DNA of 64,000 nt from Caccovivens sp964594865 (GCA_964594865.1 CAZQMZ010000002.1:49055-113054), one strand, 5' to 3'. Positions 35,101 through 43,491 are shown, counted from the stretch's first letter. Numbers and translations: made by a program. Notes: a model not told the origin generated them from the sequence alone.

Positions 35101-35319
35101 TTATCTCACATATTTATTTTTGTTTTTTGTTTCCGCCAGAAGATATCCAATAGCAAAATAAAGGATGTTTTCGCTCACAATGTGATTGCCACATCGAGGG
35201 GGAGGACATGGGCATTGTGGGCATGGCTGTTGCCAACAATCAATTTGAGGTTGACAACATCCAAATGGACGCAAATCTTGATGACAGCCGGGACAATATT
35301 TTGTTGATATATTCCTCAT
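35101..35319 (-). CDS. Small Cys/Pro-rich protein, unknown
   Basis: 72 residues. TGGAG precedes the ATG at good spacing. The N-terminal half holds nine Cys, many Pro and Gln, with CPGC, CC and CPQCPCPPPRC clusters. The rest is a short helix-like segment (ENILYFAIGYLLAE). This looks like a small metal-binding or spore-coat-like protein, but no family is recognised. A 6-bp inverted repeat (TAGGTG/CACCTA, 35340-35361) lies upstream, between this gene and divergent tlyA. Confidence 0.6.
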   Translation of the reverse strand: MRNISTKYCPGCHQDLRPFGCCQPQIDCWQQPCPQCPCPPPRCGNHIVSENILYFAIGYLLAETKNKNKYVR

Positions 35320-35423
35320 TCGTTTGCTCCATTTTTTGTTTAGGTGAGTTTACACCCACCTATTATCATCCTATGTGAAATTTTTGAAGATGTGCAAAAT
35401 TTTTCATTTATTCAAAATATTTC

Positions 35424-35452
35424 TTCAATTTTTTTTCTGGATGTGATATAAT
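35424..35452 (+). promoter_or_regulatory. Extended -10 promoter of tlyA, leaderless start
   Basis: TTCAAT (35424-35429), 17 bases, TATAAT (35447-35452) in TGATATAAT. The ATG at 35459 follows after six bases, with no ribosome binding site. Confidence 0.7.
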
Positions 35453-35458
35453 CAAACC

Positions 35459-36202
35459 ATGAAACGATTGGATGTTCTGTTGGTGGAAAAAGGGGCTTAT
35501 CTTTCTCGCGAAAAGGCAAAGCAGGCGGTGGAAAGTGGGCGTGTTTCTGTGGATGGAAAATTGATCACAAAACCGGCATATCTTTGCGACGAAAATGCAT
35601 CAATCAAAAGTTTGCCGTTTGAGTTTGTTTCGCGCGGGGGATTTAAACTTCAAAAGGCACTGGAAGATTTTGAAATTGATTTGAAAAACAAAGTGGTGCT
35701 GGATGTTGGAGCATCGACGGGCGGTTTTTGTGATGTCTGTCTGCAAAACGGTGCGAAAAAAATTTATGCTGTCGACACGGGCGAAGGGCAGTTGGCAGAA
35801 AAAATTGAGACTGACCCACGCGTTGTCAATTTGGAAAAGACAAATTTCTTGACCATGTCGGCGAGCACGTTTGCGGACATAGATTTTGTTTGCATTGATG
35901 TTTCTTTTGTCAGTTTGACAAAAATTGCACCCAAACTTGCTGACGATTTGAAAAAGATTTGTGACAAAAAGAAGATTGAAATTGTGGCACTCATCAAACC
36001 ACAATTTGAGGTTGGGATGGAATATGCTCGCAAACACAAGGGTATCGTCAAGGATGAAAAGATGCACAAAAAGGTTGTGGAAAGTGTTGTTGCTGTCTTC
36101 GAAAATTTTGGATTTGTCAGTCTTGGTGTGATCATTTCACCAATCAAGGGCGGTGACGGCAACACCGAATTTCTCTCTCATTTTTCTTTTGAGAAAGAAT
36201 GA
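35459..36202 (+). CDS. tlyA: TlyA family rRNA 2'-O-methyltransferase
   Basis: 247 residues. An S4 RNA-binding domain (residues 1-60, KRLDVLLVEKGAYLSREKAK) is followed by an FtsJ-like methyltransferase with SAM motif VLDVGASTGGFCDVCLQNGA (about 81-100) and a later KPQFEVG block. TlyA methylates 2'-OH groups in 16S and 23S rRNA in known members. Some TlyA proteins were called haemolysins, which is not supported by sequence. The message appears to be leaderless. The usual clostridial neighbours (xseA, dxs, argR, recN) are absent. Confidence 0.92.
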   Translation: MKRLDVLLVEKGAYLSREKAKQAVESGRVSVDGKLITKPAYLCDENASIKSLPFEFVSRGGFKLQKALEDFEIDLKNKVVLDVGASTGGFCDVCLQNGAKKIYAVDTGEGQLAEKIETDPRVVNLEKTNFLTMSASTFADIDFVCIDVSFVSLTKIAPKLADDLKKICDKKKIEIVALIKPQFEVGMEYARKHKGIVKDEKMHKKVVESVVAVFENFGFVSLGVIISPIKGGDGNTEFLSHFSFEKE

Positions 36203-36292
36203 AAAATAATAGAAAAATAATAAAAAATGTAAAAAAACATAAAAAAATTGCAAAAAAATCAAAAAAAACGTAAAAAAAACGATAAAATTAAG

Positions 36293-36331
36293 AAAAAAAA
36301 GATATTGCACAAAAGCAACATCTTTTTTCAT
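36293..36331. terminator. Bidirectional terminator, tlyA / substrate-binding lipoprotein
   Basis: AAAAGAT-TTGC / GCAA-ATCTTTT stem with one mismatch, flanked by A and T runs. The 90 bases before it, after tlyA, are A-rich and hold nothing else I can see. Confidence 0.78.
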
Positions 36332-36342
36332 TTTGAATTTTT

Positions 36343-37389
36343 TTATGCTTCATTTGCAATTTTTTGGGCGATGGAATTGTCAACGCAATCTTCCCAATTT
36401 GATGCTGTGCTGATGACACCAGCATTGAGCATGATGTTCATCAGGTTTGTGAAACTGTCTTCTGTCAAAATCATATCTGATGACCAAGCACTGATTGATT
36501 TGTATGCTTCAACGGCAACCTTCAATTCATCCAATGTGTTTCCATCGAAAGATGGCAAGAGTGCTTGTGCGACGTCATCGATGTCGCTGTTCATTATGAA
36601 ATCATAGCCTTTCATCACAGCGCGTAAAAATTTTTCTGCAACATCGCTGTGTTCTTCAAGATAGCTGCTCTTTGCAATGAAGCAAGTGTATGGAATTGTG
36701 CCAGTCATGTTTGTTCTGCAAATTTCACCCAAACTTGCCACGATGCTGTAATTCGAATTTGTGCTGACCATGTTCGATGCTGTTGGTTCGAAAAGAGTGC
36801 AATATTTCGTTCCAGATTGTTGTTCCCATGTCACAGCGGTAAGGTCAAACGCCACACTTGTGTCCAAGTTCACTTCGTCAGAACCGGTGCCGATTGTCAA
36901 GCCATAGATTTCTTCAATGATATATTGCAACGTCATTGCCGGAAGTCCGCCGGCGCGTCCACCAATGATTGTTTCGCCAACAAGATCATTGATTGTGAAG
37001 TTTTCAACATTTTCTTTTGAAACAATGAATGAGCCGTCACACGTCGTCAGCTGTCCAAAAACCACAGGTGCGTCTGAGATGCCTTCTTGATCTGTGTAGA
37101 CCACTGTTTCTGGTCCCGCCAAGATGATATCCGCTGAGCCGGTGAGAAGTGCTGTCATGGAAGTGTCCGAACCTCCACCATTGGTCAAAGTGACGGTCAA
37201 ACCTTCTTCTTCAAAAAAGCCTTCATTTATAGCAACATAGAGCGGGGCATAGAAAATGCTGTGCGTCACTTCGTTTAGTTCGATCTTGTTATAGTCTTTG
37301 CTTTTTCCACAACCGACAATAGCAAAGGCGGTCGAGAAGACCATCAAGCCAGCAAGACTCAAAAAGAAAAGTTTTTTCCAAATTTTCAT
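36343..37389 (-). CDS. ABC transporter substrate-binding lipoprotein (NMT1/SsuA-like)
   Basis: 348 residues from ATG at 37389, which has ATAGGAGG directly upstream. A type II signal peptide ends AIVGC. The mature part is a periplasmic-binding-protein type 2 fold of the NMT1/THI5/SsuA class. Typical segments are HSIFYAPLYVAINEGFFEEEGLTV (about 44-67), GSADIILAGPETV and TFIGGRAGG-like IIGGRAGGLPAM. Relatives bind pyrimidines, sulfonates, nitrate or similar small molecules; the ligand is unclear. No permease or ATPase gene lies next to it, so it is an orphan in this window. Confidence 0.85.
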   Translation of the reverse strand: MKIWKKLFFLSLAGLMVFSTAFAIVGCGKSKDYNKIELNEVTHSIFYAPLYVAINEGFFEEEGLTVTLTNGGGSDTSMTALLTGSADIILAGPETVVYTDQEGISDAPVVFGQLTTCDGSFIVSKENVENFTINDLVGETIIGGRAGGLPAMTLQYIIEEIYGLTIGTGSDEVNLDTSVAFDLTAVTWEQQSGTKYCTLFEPTASNMVSTNSNYSIVASLGEICRTNMTGTIPYTCFIAKSSYLEEHSDVAEKFLRAVMKGYDFIMNSDIDDVAQALLPSFDGNTLDELKVAVEAYKSISAWSSDMILTEDSFTNLMNIMLNAGVISTASNWEDCVDNSIAQKIANEA

Positions 37390-37544
37390 TTTTCCTCCTA
37401 TAAGAAGACGAAGAAAAATTATCAAACAATTTGACTGAACGTCAAATCAATCAAAAATTTCTCGTCCATAATTTTATTTTATGCCATGAAAAACATTTTC
37501 GTCTTTAAGTCAAAAATTTAAATGTGTGTTTGCATTGAATTTAC

Positions 37545-37573
37545 TTGAAAAATTAAATAAATTATGATAGAAT
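37545..37573 (+). promoter_or_regulatory. valS promoter, copy 1
   Basis: TTGAAA (37545-37550), 17 bases, TAGAAT (37568-37573), extended by TGA. Confidence 0.75.
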
Positions 37574-37575
37574 AC

Positions 37576-37604
37576 TTGAAAAATTAAATAAATTATGATA
37601 GAAT
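37576..37604 (+). promoter_or_regulatory. valS promoter, copy 2
   Basis: TTGAAA (37576-37581), 17 bases, TAGAAT (37599-37604), extended by TGA. The predicted start lies in the palindrome that follows. Confidence 0.75.
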
Positions 37605-37605
37605 A

Positions 37606-37617
37606 TGTGATATCACA
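37606..37617. promoter_or_regulatory. Perfect 12-bp palindrome at the valS transcription start
   Basis: TGTGATATCACA directly after the second -10 box. It is symmetric at every base and placed where a repressor could block both promoter copies. Confidence 0.55.
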
Positions 37618-37686
37618 AAGTAAATTTGTCTGTGATTGCTGTGGCAATTGAGAGAAATTATGCAATTTGAGAAAAAGGATGAGATT

Positions 37687-40107
37687 ATGTTAGACAAAAA
37701 ATATAACGCACAAGAAAAAGAAGAGAAATGGCGTAAATATTGGCAAGATAATGAGATATATAAATTTGTGCCAGACGGCAGAAAAGTTTACTCAATTGAC
37801 ACTCCGCCACCAACAGTCAACGGAAATATTCACATTGGCCATATTTTTTCTTATTCGCAAGCAGAAATGTTGGCAAGATATAAGCGTTTGCGCGGTTTTA
37901 ACGTTTTTTATCCATTTGGATTTGACGACAATGGTTTGCCAAGCGAAAGATTGGTGGAAAAAGAACAGGGAAGAAAAGCCAGTGAAATTGGAAGAGAGGC
38001 CTTCTCTAAACTTTGTTATGAAACGACAGACAAATATGAGACAGATTTCAAAGATCTTTTCAGTAAAATGGGTGTAAGCACAGATTGGAATTTGGTGTAT
38101 AAGACTGTCAGCCCTTCAACAATCAAAATCAGCCAAAAATCTTTTCTTGACTTGATCAAGAAAGGTTATTGCTATCACAAAGAAGCGCCAGCACTTTGGT
38201 GTAACGAGTGTTTAACTTCAATTGCACAGGCAGAGCTTGAAACAAAAACAATAAAAACAACTTTCAACTATGTCAATTTTGAAACGGTGGAGGACGGAGA
38301 GAAGTTCACTATTGCAACCACGCGTCCAGAACTTCTGCCTGCTATTGTTTGTGTTTTTGTCAATCCTCACGACAAGAAACATAAGCATTTGATTGGGAAA
38401 AATGCACATATTCCAATCATTGATGTCACAGTGCCAATCATGGCGGATGAGAAAGTGGCAATCGATAAGGGGACTGGCGTGGTTATGTGTTGCACTTTTG
38501 GAGATCAAACCGACATTGAATGGTGGAAAAAATATAATCTTCCTCTCAAAAACATCTTCACAAACGACGGAAGAATTGTTTCTTCGGTAAAAAACTATGG
38601 TGGATTGAAGATTAAGGAAGCCAGAAAAAAGATTGTTGAAGATTTGCAAAAAGGTGGCTATATTGTCAAGATTGAAGAGCTTGAACATGAGGTTCAAACC
38701 CACGAAAGATGTGGCAAGGAAGTGGAATATGCTGTCATGAATCAGTGGTTTATTGACATAATGAGTCACAAAGATGACTTTTTGAAAATTGGAGATGAAA
38801 TCAAATGGTATCCAGAACACATGCACTCAAGATATAACGATTGGGTGAAGAATGTTGCTTGGGATTGGTGCATCTCACGTCAAAGATATTTTGGTGTTCC
38901 GTTTCCTGTTTGGTATTGTGCCGAATGCAAAGAGCCAATCTTTGCCGATGAAAATGATTTACCTGTCAATCCGCTGACAGACAAGCCAAGTGTTTCAAAA
39001 TGCCATAAATGTGGATGCACAGAATTTAGACCTGAAACCGATGTTATGGACACTTGGGCGACTTCTTCAGTCACTCCGCTTATCAATATGCGATACGGCG
39101 AGAAAAATAACTATGAAAAAATCCTAAAGCCGATGAGTTTGCGTCCAAATGCTTCGGAAATTATTAGAACTTGGGATTTTTATACGATTGTTAAAAGTTT
39201 TTACCATTTTGGCATACGACCTTGGGACAATGTTATGATTTCTGGGTATGTTATGACGTCCAAAGGTGAGAAGATAAGTAAAAGCAAGGGAAATAGCGAA
39301 GTTGAACCGATTGATTTAATAAAACAATATTCTGCCGATATAATTCGCTATTGGGCAGGCTCGGGCAGACTTGGAACTGACATTGTTTTCAGCGAAGAAA
39401 CTTTGGATCGTGGTCGAAAACTTGTCAACAAACTTTGGAATGTTGCAAAGTTCATTGAAATGCATTTGCAAGATTTTAAAAACAGGGATTTTGACAATTT
39501 TGAATATATAGACAGATGGATTCTTGGAAAGTATCAAGAAATGGAAGCGGGATTCATTAAATATTTGGATGAATATGAAGTTGGATTGGCTCTCAACCAT
39601 CTTGAAAAGTTTTTCTGGAATTTCTGTGACAACTATATTGAAATTGTCAAACATAGGTTATATCGGCCTGAAGAGTTCGGCGATGAGCCAAGATATTCTG
39701 GGCAAAAGACAGTGTATATGATTTTATTTAAGTTGCTTCAAGATTTTTCGATTTTCTTCCCATTTATCACTGAAGAGATTTATCAAGAAGTTTATCATCA
39801 AGAAAAATCAATTCATTTGACAACCATCAAAGAATTTGGTTTTGATTTTGGAGATGAAATTAAAAATGGTGATTTGATGGTTGAAATCATAAGTTCTGCA
39901 AGAGGCGAGAAAACTGTAAATAATGTGTCTTTGAAAACTCCGATTAAAAATCTTGAGTTGAAAGCGAGCAATAATTTGAAAATGGCAATTGAAAAATCTT
40001 CAAAGGACTTCAAGGCAACGCTTTTCATAGAAAACCTTAATTTTGTCGGCAATTGTCCAAATTATGAGATAGTTAAGATTGAACTTGATATGAGTGAAAA
40101 TAAATAA
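37687..40107 (+). CDS. valS: Valyl-tRNA synthetase, archaeal-type
   Basis: 806 residues from ATG at 37687, preceded by AAAGGATGAG; upstream in-frame starts give a weakly conserved extension. HIGH reads HIGH (GNIHIGHIFSYSQ, about 45) and KMSKS reads KISKSKGN. The segments FYPFGFDDNGLPSERLVEKEQGRK and CNECLTSIAQAELE match the archaeal/Rickettsia-type ValRS rather than the usual Firmicutes enzyme. The bacterial C-terminal coiled coil is missing, in line with the shorter length. It charges tRNA-Val. No T-box is visible in the 80-base leader. Confidence 0.92.
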   Translation: MLDKKYNAQEKEEKWRKYWQDNEIYKFVPDGRKVYSIDTPPPTVNGNIHIGHIFSYSQAEMLARYKRLRGFNVFYPFGFDDNGLPSERLVEKEQGRKASEIGREAFSKLCYETTDKYETDFKDLFSKMGVSTDWNLVYKTVSPSTIKISQKSFLDLIKKGYCYHKEAPALWCNECLTSIAQAELETKTIKTTFNYVNFETVEDGEKFTIATTRPELLPAIVCVFVNPHDKKHKHLIGKNAHIPIIDVTVPIMADEKVAIDKGTGVVMCCTFGDQTDIEWWKKYNLPLKNIFTNDGRIVSSVKNYGGLKIKEARKKIVEDLQKGGYIVKIEELEHEVQTHERCGKEVEYAVMNQWFIDIMSHKDDFLKIGDEIKWYPEHMHSRYNDWVKNVAWDWCISRQRYFGVPFPVWYCAECKEPIFADENDLPVNPLTDKPSVSKCHKCGCTEFRPETDVMDTWATSSVTPLINMRYGEKNNYEKILKPMSLRPNASEIIRTWDFYTIVKSFYHFGIRPWDNVMISGYVMTSKGEKISKSKGNSEVEPIDLIKQYSADIIRYWAGSGRLGTDIVFSEETLDRGRKLVNKLWNVAKFIEMHLQDFKNRDFDNFEYIDRWILGKYQEMEAGFIKYLDEYEVGLALNHLEKFFWNFCDNYIEIVKHRLYRPEEFGDEPRYSGQKTVYMILFKLLQDFSIFFPFITEEIYQEVYHQEKSIHLTTIKEFGFDFGDEIKNGDLMVEIISSARGEKTVNNVSLKTPIKNLELKASNNLKMAIEKSSKDFKATLFIENLNFVGNCPNYEIVKIELDMSENK

Positions 40108-40162
40108 CAATTTATTTTCAAACGAAAATCATAGAATTGTGATGAAAGATATATGTTATATG

Positions 40163-40200
40163 AAAAACACGGCAAAAATGCCGTGTTTTGTCTTTTTTTT
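40163..40200 (+). terminator. Terminator of valS
   Basis: Long stem AAAACACGGC/GCCGTGTTTT with a small loop, then T-rich sequence. Confidence 0.9.
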
Positions 40201-40211
40201 GCAATTTAGGG

Positions 40212-40240
40212 TTGAAATTTATGTGAGAATATGTTAGAAT
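40212..40240 (+). promoter_or_regulatory. Promoter of the PAP2 gene, leaderless start
   Basis: TTGAAA (40212-40217), 17 bases, TAGAAT (40235-40240) extended by TGT. The ATG follows after seven bases with no ribosome binding site. Confidence 0.75.
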
Positions 40241-40247
40241 ATAAATC

Positions 40248-40970
40248 ATGAAAGTTAAAATTGCTAAGTCCAAAGAGGAAAAACAAAAGATACATAGGTT
40301 TAGAAATTTTTATAATCGCACAAAATATGCGATTTGGCCGTTTGTCATCTTTGTGGCTGTCCTTTTTGTCACTTTTTTTGGAAATCAAGTGATATATTGG
40401 TTGCGAGGTGGGGACTATGCGTTGCAATATCATTATCTTCCAATCGACGACCAAATCCCGCTCATTTCTTGGTTTATTTATTTCTATTATCTCACTTTTC
40501 CACTTGGCATTGTGGCGTTTTTCTATTTGGCATATGCCAACAAAAAGCGATTTTATGACCTTTTCTATACTCTCATCATCAGTTTTGCTATTTCGGGTGT
40601 GATATATCTTTTCTGGCAAACGCATTTGACAAAACCTGACTTTGACCCTGTTTCTTTCACAGACAAACTTCTTGTCAGCACTTGGGGTTCAACCGATCCA
40701 ATCAACAACTTTCCAAGTCAACATGCATTTATGGCAATTGGTGTGATCATTGCCTGCCTAACTGCCGGAAAGGATATGAAATGGTGGTTCAAGGCGCTTG
40801 CAATTCCATGTGCAATCATGATCATCTTGTCCACATTTTTCACAAAACAACACTATTTCATCGATTGGGTTGCATCAGTTTGCATCATGGTTCCGGCATA
40901 CATCGGTGTTGTGCTATATCGACGCAGAAAGGAAAAGAAGAAAGGCAAAGACGAAAAGCTTGGAAAATAA
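40248..40970 (+). CDS. PAP2-family membrane phosphatase
   Basis: 240 residues with a basic N-terminus and about six membrane helices. The phosphatase motifs are visible as NNFPSQHAFM (C2, His) and STFFTKQHYFIDW (C3, with His and Asp). The C1 KxxxxxxRP motif is not clear, only KPDFDP near it. The family removes phosphate from lipid phosphates such as phosphatidate, phosphatidylglycerol phosphate or undecaprenyl diphosphate. The form resembles the inositolphosphotransferase-like subgroup. The C-terminus is very Lys/Arg-rich. Its message is probably leaderless. Confidence 0.83.
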   Translation: MKVKIAKSKEEKQKIHRFRNFYNRTKYAIWPFVIFVAVLFVTFFGNQVIYWLRGGDYALQYHYLPIDDQIPLISWFIYFYYLTFPLGIVAFFYLAYANKKRFYDLFYTLIISFAISGVIYLFWQTHLTKPDFDPVSFTDKLLVSTWGSTDPINNFPSQHAFMAIGVIIACLTAGKDMKWWFKALAIPCAIMIILSTFFTKQHYFIDWVASVCIMVPAYIGVVLYRRRKEKKKGKDEKLGK

Positions 40971-41003
40971 ATCTAATTCAACTTATATTTTTAAGGAGGA
41001 TAT

Positions 41004-41765
41004 ATGAAAATTCCTGTTGATGAGCGCAAAAACAAAATGTTGGTTGATGCCATAATTTATGGCAAAAGTTTACATTTTTGCAATTTATCAGGAATTTCAA
41101 GCGAAAGTCTTTCCAAATTTAATAGAAAAAGAGAAATTGATGTTATCTCTGGCATTGCTGTGCATTTTAACGACAACAAAGGCTTTGGGCCGTATAAATA
41201 TGGAGGATGTTATTCTGGGCAATCTCTCATTGTTTTCAAATCGATTGGCAGTCTCTTGGATATGTTGAAAGAATTTGAAAAAATTGAAGATAACATTCAA
41301 AGTGAATGGACAGACAAACAAAAAGCGGTTTATATATATGGAATTTTAAGCAAAGATTGCACGCATGTCGAGGTTTTGAGCTCTCACAGATTTTTGACGG
41401 CAGGAGTGGGCTCTTACACTTCTTTTGCGAAAGTGTATTATGAATTGTTGCGAAGACAGGGAATTGAAGCATATGTCTTTGCAACTCACAAACACGCATT
41501 TAATATGGTTAAGCTCGATGGCAAATTCTATCCGGTGGATGTTGGCATGGCAAGCAAGCGTTTAGATCATTTTTTTGGCAGAAAAGATTATTTTAAAATT
41601 CCAGAAGTTATAGAAATTTATAACAAATTTTCGCCAGAAAACCGAAAAAAAGCTGATGATACATATTTTGAAGAACCAGAGATTTCAAAGATATTACAAA
41701 ATTTGGTTGATGGATATATTGAACAAAAAACATTGAGAAACAACAAGACAACACGAGAACTCTAA
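41004..41765 (+). CDS. Transglutaminase-like protein lacking the catalytic Cys
   Basis: 253 residues with a strong AAGGAGG site. The region VGSYTSFAKVYYELLRRQGI (about 139-158) aligns with the transglutaminase core (C-x-G-Y-A-x-x-F-x-x-L-x-x-x-x-G-I), followed by THKHAFNMVKLDGKFYPVDVGMA, which supplies the His and Asp positions. The Cys position holds no Cys. The protein is therefore probably a binding or structural relative rather than a protease or cross-linker. It has no signal peptide. It stands alone between PAP2 and a broken gene. Confidence 0.68.
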   Translation: MKIPVDERKNKMLVDAIIYGKSLHFCNLSGISSESLSKFNRKREIDVISGIAVHFNDNKGFGPYKYGGCYSGQSLIVFKSIGSLLDMLKEFEKIEDNIQSEWTDKQKAVYIYGILSKDCTHVEVLSSHRFLTAGVGSYTSFAKVYYELLRRQGIEAYVFATHKHAFNMVKLDGKFYPVDVGMASKRLDHFFGRKDYFKIPEVIEIYNKFSPENRKKADDTYFEEPEISKILQNLVDGYIEQKTLRNNKTTREL

Positions 41766-41893
41766 AAAAACAAAAAATTGCGAAAAATAGTAAAAAAATA
41801 ATTAAAATTTTATAATTATAGTTTAATCAAAGAATTTATAGTATAAATATTAAATTAAAATTAAATAAAAATTAAATACCATAGGGGATTGAG

Positions 41894-42685
41894 ATGGATA
41901 AGGGTATAAGTTTTTATTTTGGGTTCAAGGTTGACCCAGAAAAAAGAGCAGAATTAATAAAGAAAGCTGGTTTTGATTGTGTTACAACAAGTGCAGATAA
42001 GAAATTCATCAAACAAAACGGAAAAATTAGAAATCAAGTAAAGATATTTAAAAAGTATGGTCTTAAACTTTCAAGTTTACACATGACATATAATTCCGAA
42101 GATTTACATTACTTTTGGGAAAATTGCAAGTTTGGTGAAAAATTAAAGAAAAATTTAATAAAAGATGTAAAAATTGCGAAAAAATATGGTTTTAAATGTG
42201 TAGTAGTGCATTTGTTAGGTGAATATTCATCAATTGGATAAAGAAGACTTCGTGAAGTTTTAGGCTTTTGTGAAAAGGTGAATATTCCTCTTGCAATTGA
42301 AAATATTAATAACCAAAAATTATTTTTGGAAGTGTTCAAAAATATTGACCACAAAATGTTGAAATTTTGCTATGATTCGGGGCATAACAATATGTTCGAT
42401 AAGGGGTTCAATTATCTTAACAATTTTGGTGACAAACTCATTGCACTGCATTTACATGATAATAATGGAAAAGAAGATGAACACACCTTGACAAAATTTA
42501 GTGGAAGCATAAATTGGGATAATTTAGCAAAGTATTTAAGTTTACATAAAAAACTAAGTTTAGATTATGAAATATTTGGAAAAAATAATAAAAATTTATC
42601 TGCTGAAGAATATTTAAATGAAGCATTTTTGCAGGCAAAAAAACTTGAAGATTTAATTGAAAAACAAATAAAAAATTTCATTTAA
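41894..42685 (+). pseudogene. Sugar phosphate isomerase/epimerase-like TIM barrel, broken by one stop codon
   Basis: A single reading frame of 263 codons is interrupted once, by TAA at 42239-42241. Both halves are in the same frame and the conserved pattern continues across the stop (RRLREVLGFCEKVNIPLAIENI after it). Motifs of the AP-endonuclease-2/xylose isomerase-like fold are present: LSSLHMTYN, CVVVHLLG, CYDSGHNNMF and LIALHLHDN. GGGGATTGAG precedes the ATG. Codon use is more AT-rich than in neighbours. It is probably a recent pseudogene; a sequencing error or suppression is possible. A start at 42278 could make the second half alone. Confidence 0.82.
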
Positions 42686-42727
42686 AAGTGTATAAAAATA
42701 TTAAAAATTTGGATGTTTATTTTAGTT

Positions 42728-43069
42728 TTAGTCAACTTTTTCGACTTTCCAAATAGATCCATATTTCACCACAATCTCTTTTTGAATGTCTTCATTTCTA
42801 TACTTAGAATTACGAAGAAAAATTAAATTAATATTACCGTTTTTGCTTTGGTTGCCGGATTCAATTTTGACAAAAACTAAATTTTTTAAAGTTCGTCCGC
42901 TATTTTGCGTAACGTTATAAGTGCAACCTTCAATTAAATCTAATTCTTCTTTAATTTTTTTAACTTTATTTTGCCATGAAATTCTTGTAAAAACAACTAT
43001 CAAGACCAAAATGATAACAAAAATTATGAAACATGGCACCAACCAAAATAAATCAGAAAACATGACCAA
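42728..43069 (-). CDS. Small membrane protein, unknown
   Basis: 113 residues. AAAGGTGG precedes the ATG at 43069. One membrane helix (about 5-30) is followed by a soluble basic part with predicted beta strands. No family is recognised. It is convergent with the broken TIM-barrel gene. It may be co-oriented with tRNA-Leu, but a terminator separates the two. Confidence 0.6.
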   Translation of the reverse strand: MVMFSDLFWLVPCFIIFVIILVLIVVFTRISWQNKVKKIKEELDLIEGCTYNVTQNSGRTLKNLVFVKIESGNQSKNGNINLIFLRNSKYRNEDIQKEIVVKYGSIWKVEKVD

Positions 43070-43136
43070 CCACCTTTCTGCAAGGTTATCACAATTTGTT
43101 GAATTTTGTCAAATAATTTGAAACAATTTTCATATT

Positions 43137-43181
43137 GTAAAAAAACTGAACTTTGAAGTTTCTCAAAGTTCAGTTTTTTTG
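43137..43181 (-). terminator. Terminator of tRNA-Leu
   Basis: A very strong stem of about 17 bp (AAAAAACTGAACTTTGA with its complement) and 6-base loop, then a T run on the minus strand. It is symmetric and could act in both directions. Confidence 0.88.
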
Positions 43182-43185
43182 TTTT

Positions 43186-43267
43186 TGGTGCGGATGAGAG
43201 GGGTCGAACCTCCACGGTTTCCCACTTGCCCCTTAAACAAGCGCGTCTGCCATTCCGCCACATCCGC
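43186..43267 (-). tRNA. tRNA-Leu (anticodon AAG), CCA encoded
   Basis: On the minus strand the acceptor stem is GCGGATG/CATCCGC, followed by A73 and an encoded CCA. The anticodon stem is CTTGT/GCAAG with loop TTAAGGG, which places AAG at 34-36. The T arm (GGAGG-TTCGACC-CCTCT) and a class II variable arm (GGG-AAA-CC) support tRNA-Leu. A34 should be deaminated to inosine by a TadA-type enzyme if the tRNA reads CUU and CUC. The stem closes with a U-G pair. Confidence 0.9.
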
Positions 43268-43491
43268 ATATTCGTGACATCCTATATTTTATACCATTTG
43301 GTGCGCAAAGTCAACAATTTTTGCAAAATTTTTCTCTTTTACTCAAAAAAAATTACCAAAGCAAAAATTTTTCCATATATTGATAATGTCAGGGGACTTT
43401 ATTAAGTTCATATGTCCATGTCGTCAAAAATTACACAAATTTGCGAGTGGATGTTAACAAAAATCTCACAACGGACAAAATGGAGAAAATT

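Larger units (their letters stand above)
37544..37605 (+). repeat. Tandem 31-bp repeat that duplicates the valS promoter
   Basis: Two 31-bp copies, identical by reading. Each contains TTGAAA, a 17-base spacer and TAGAAT with TG one base upstream. The copies are in direct contact. Confidence 0.93.

Noticed and set aside
36649..37020. Plus-strand Cys-rich frame opposite the substrate-binding lipoprotein
   Set aside because: It is the complement of a well-supported gene with lipobox and family motifs and has no ribosome binding site.
37606..37690. T-box riboswitch before valS
   Set aside because: The leader is only about 80 bases and has neither the T-box core nor an antiterminator/terminator pair. 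The same applies to the short gap before ileS.
42239..42241. Selenocysteine or alternative-code reading of the interrupted TIM-barrel gene
   Set aside because: The stop is TAA, and TAA, TAG and TGA all end genes elsewhere in the window, so recoding is not supported.
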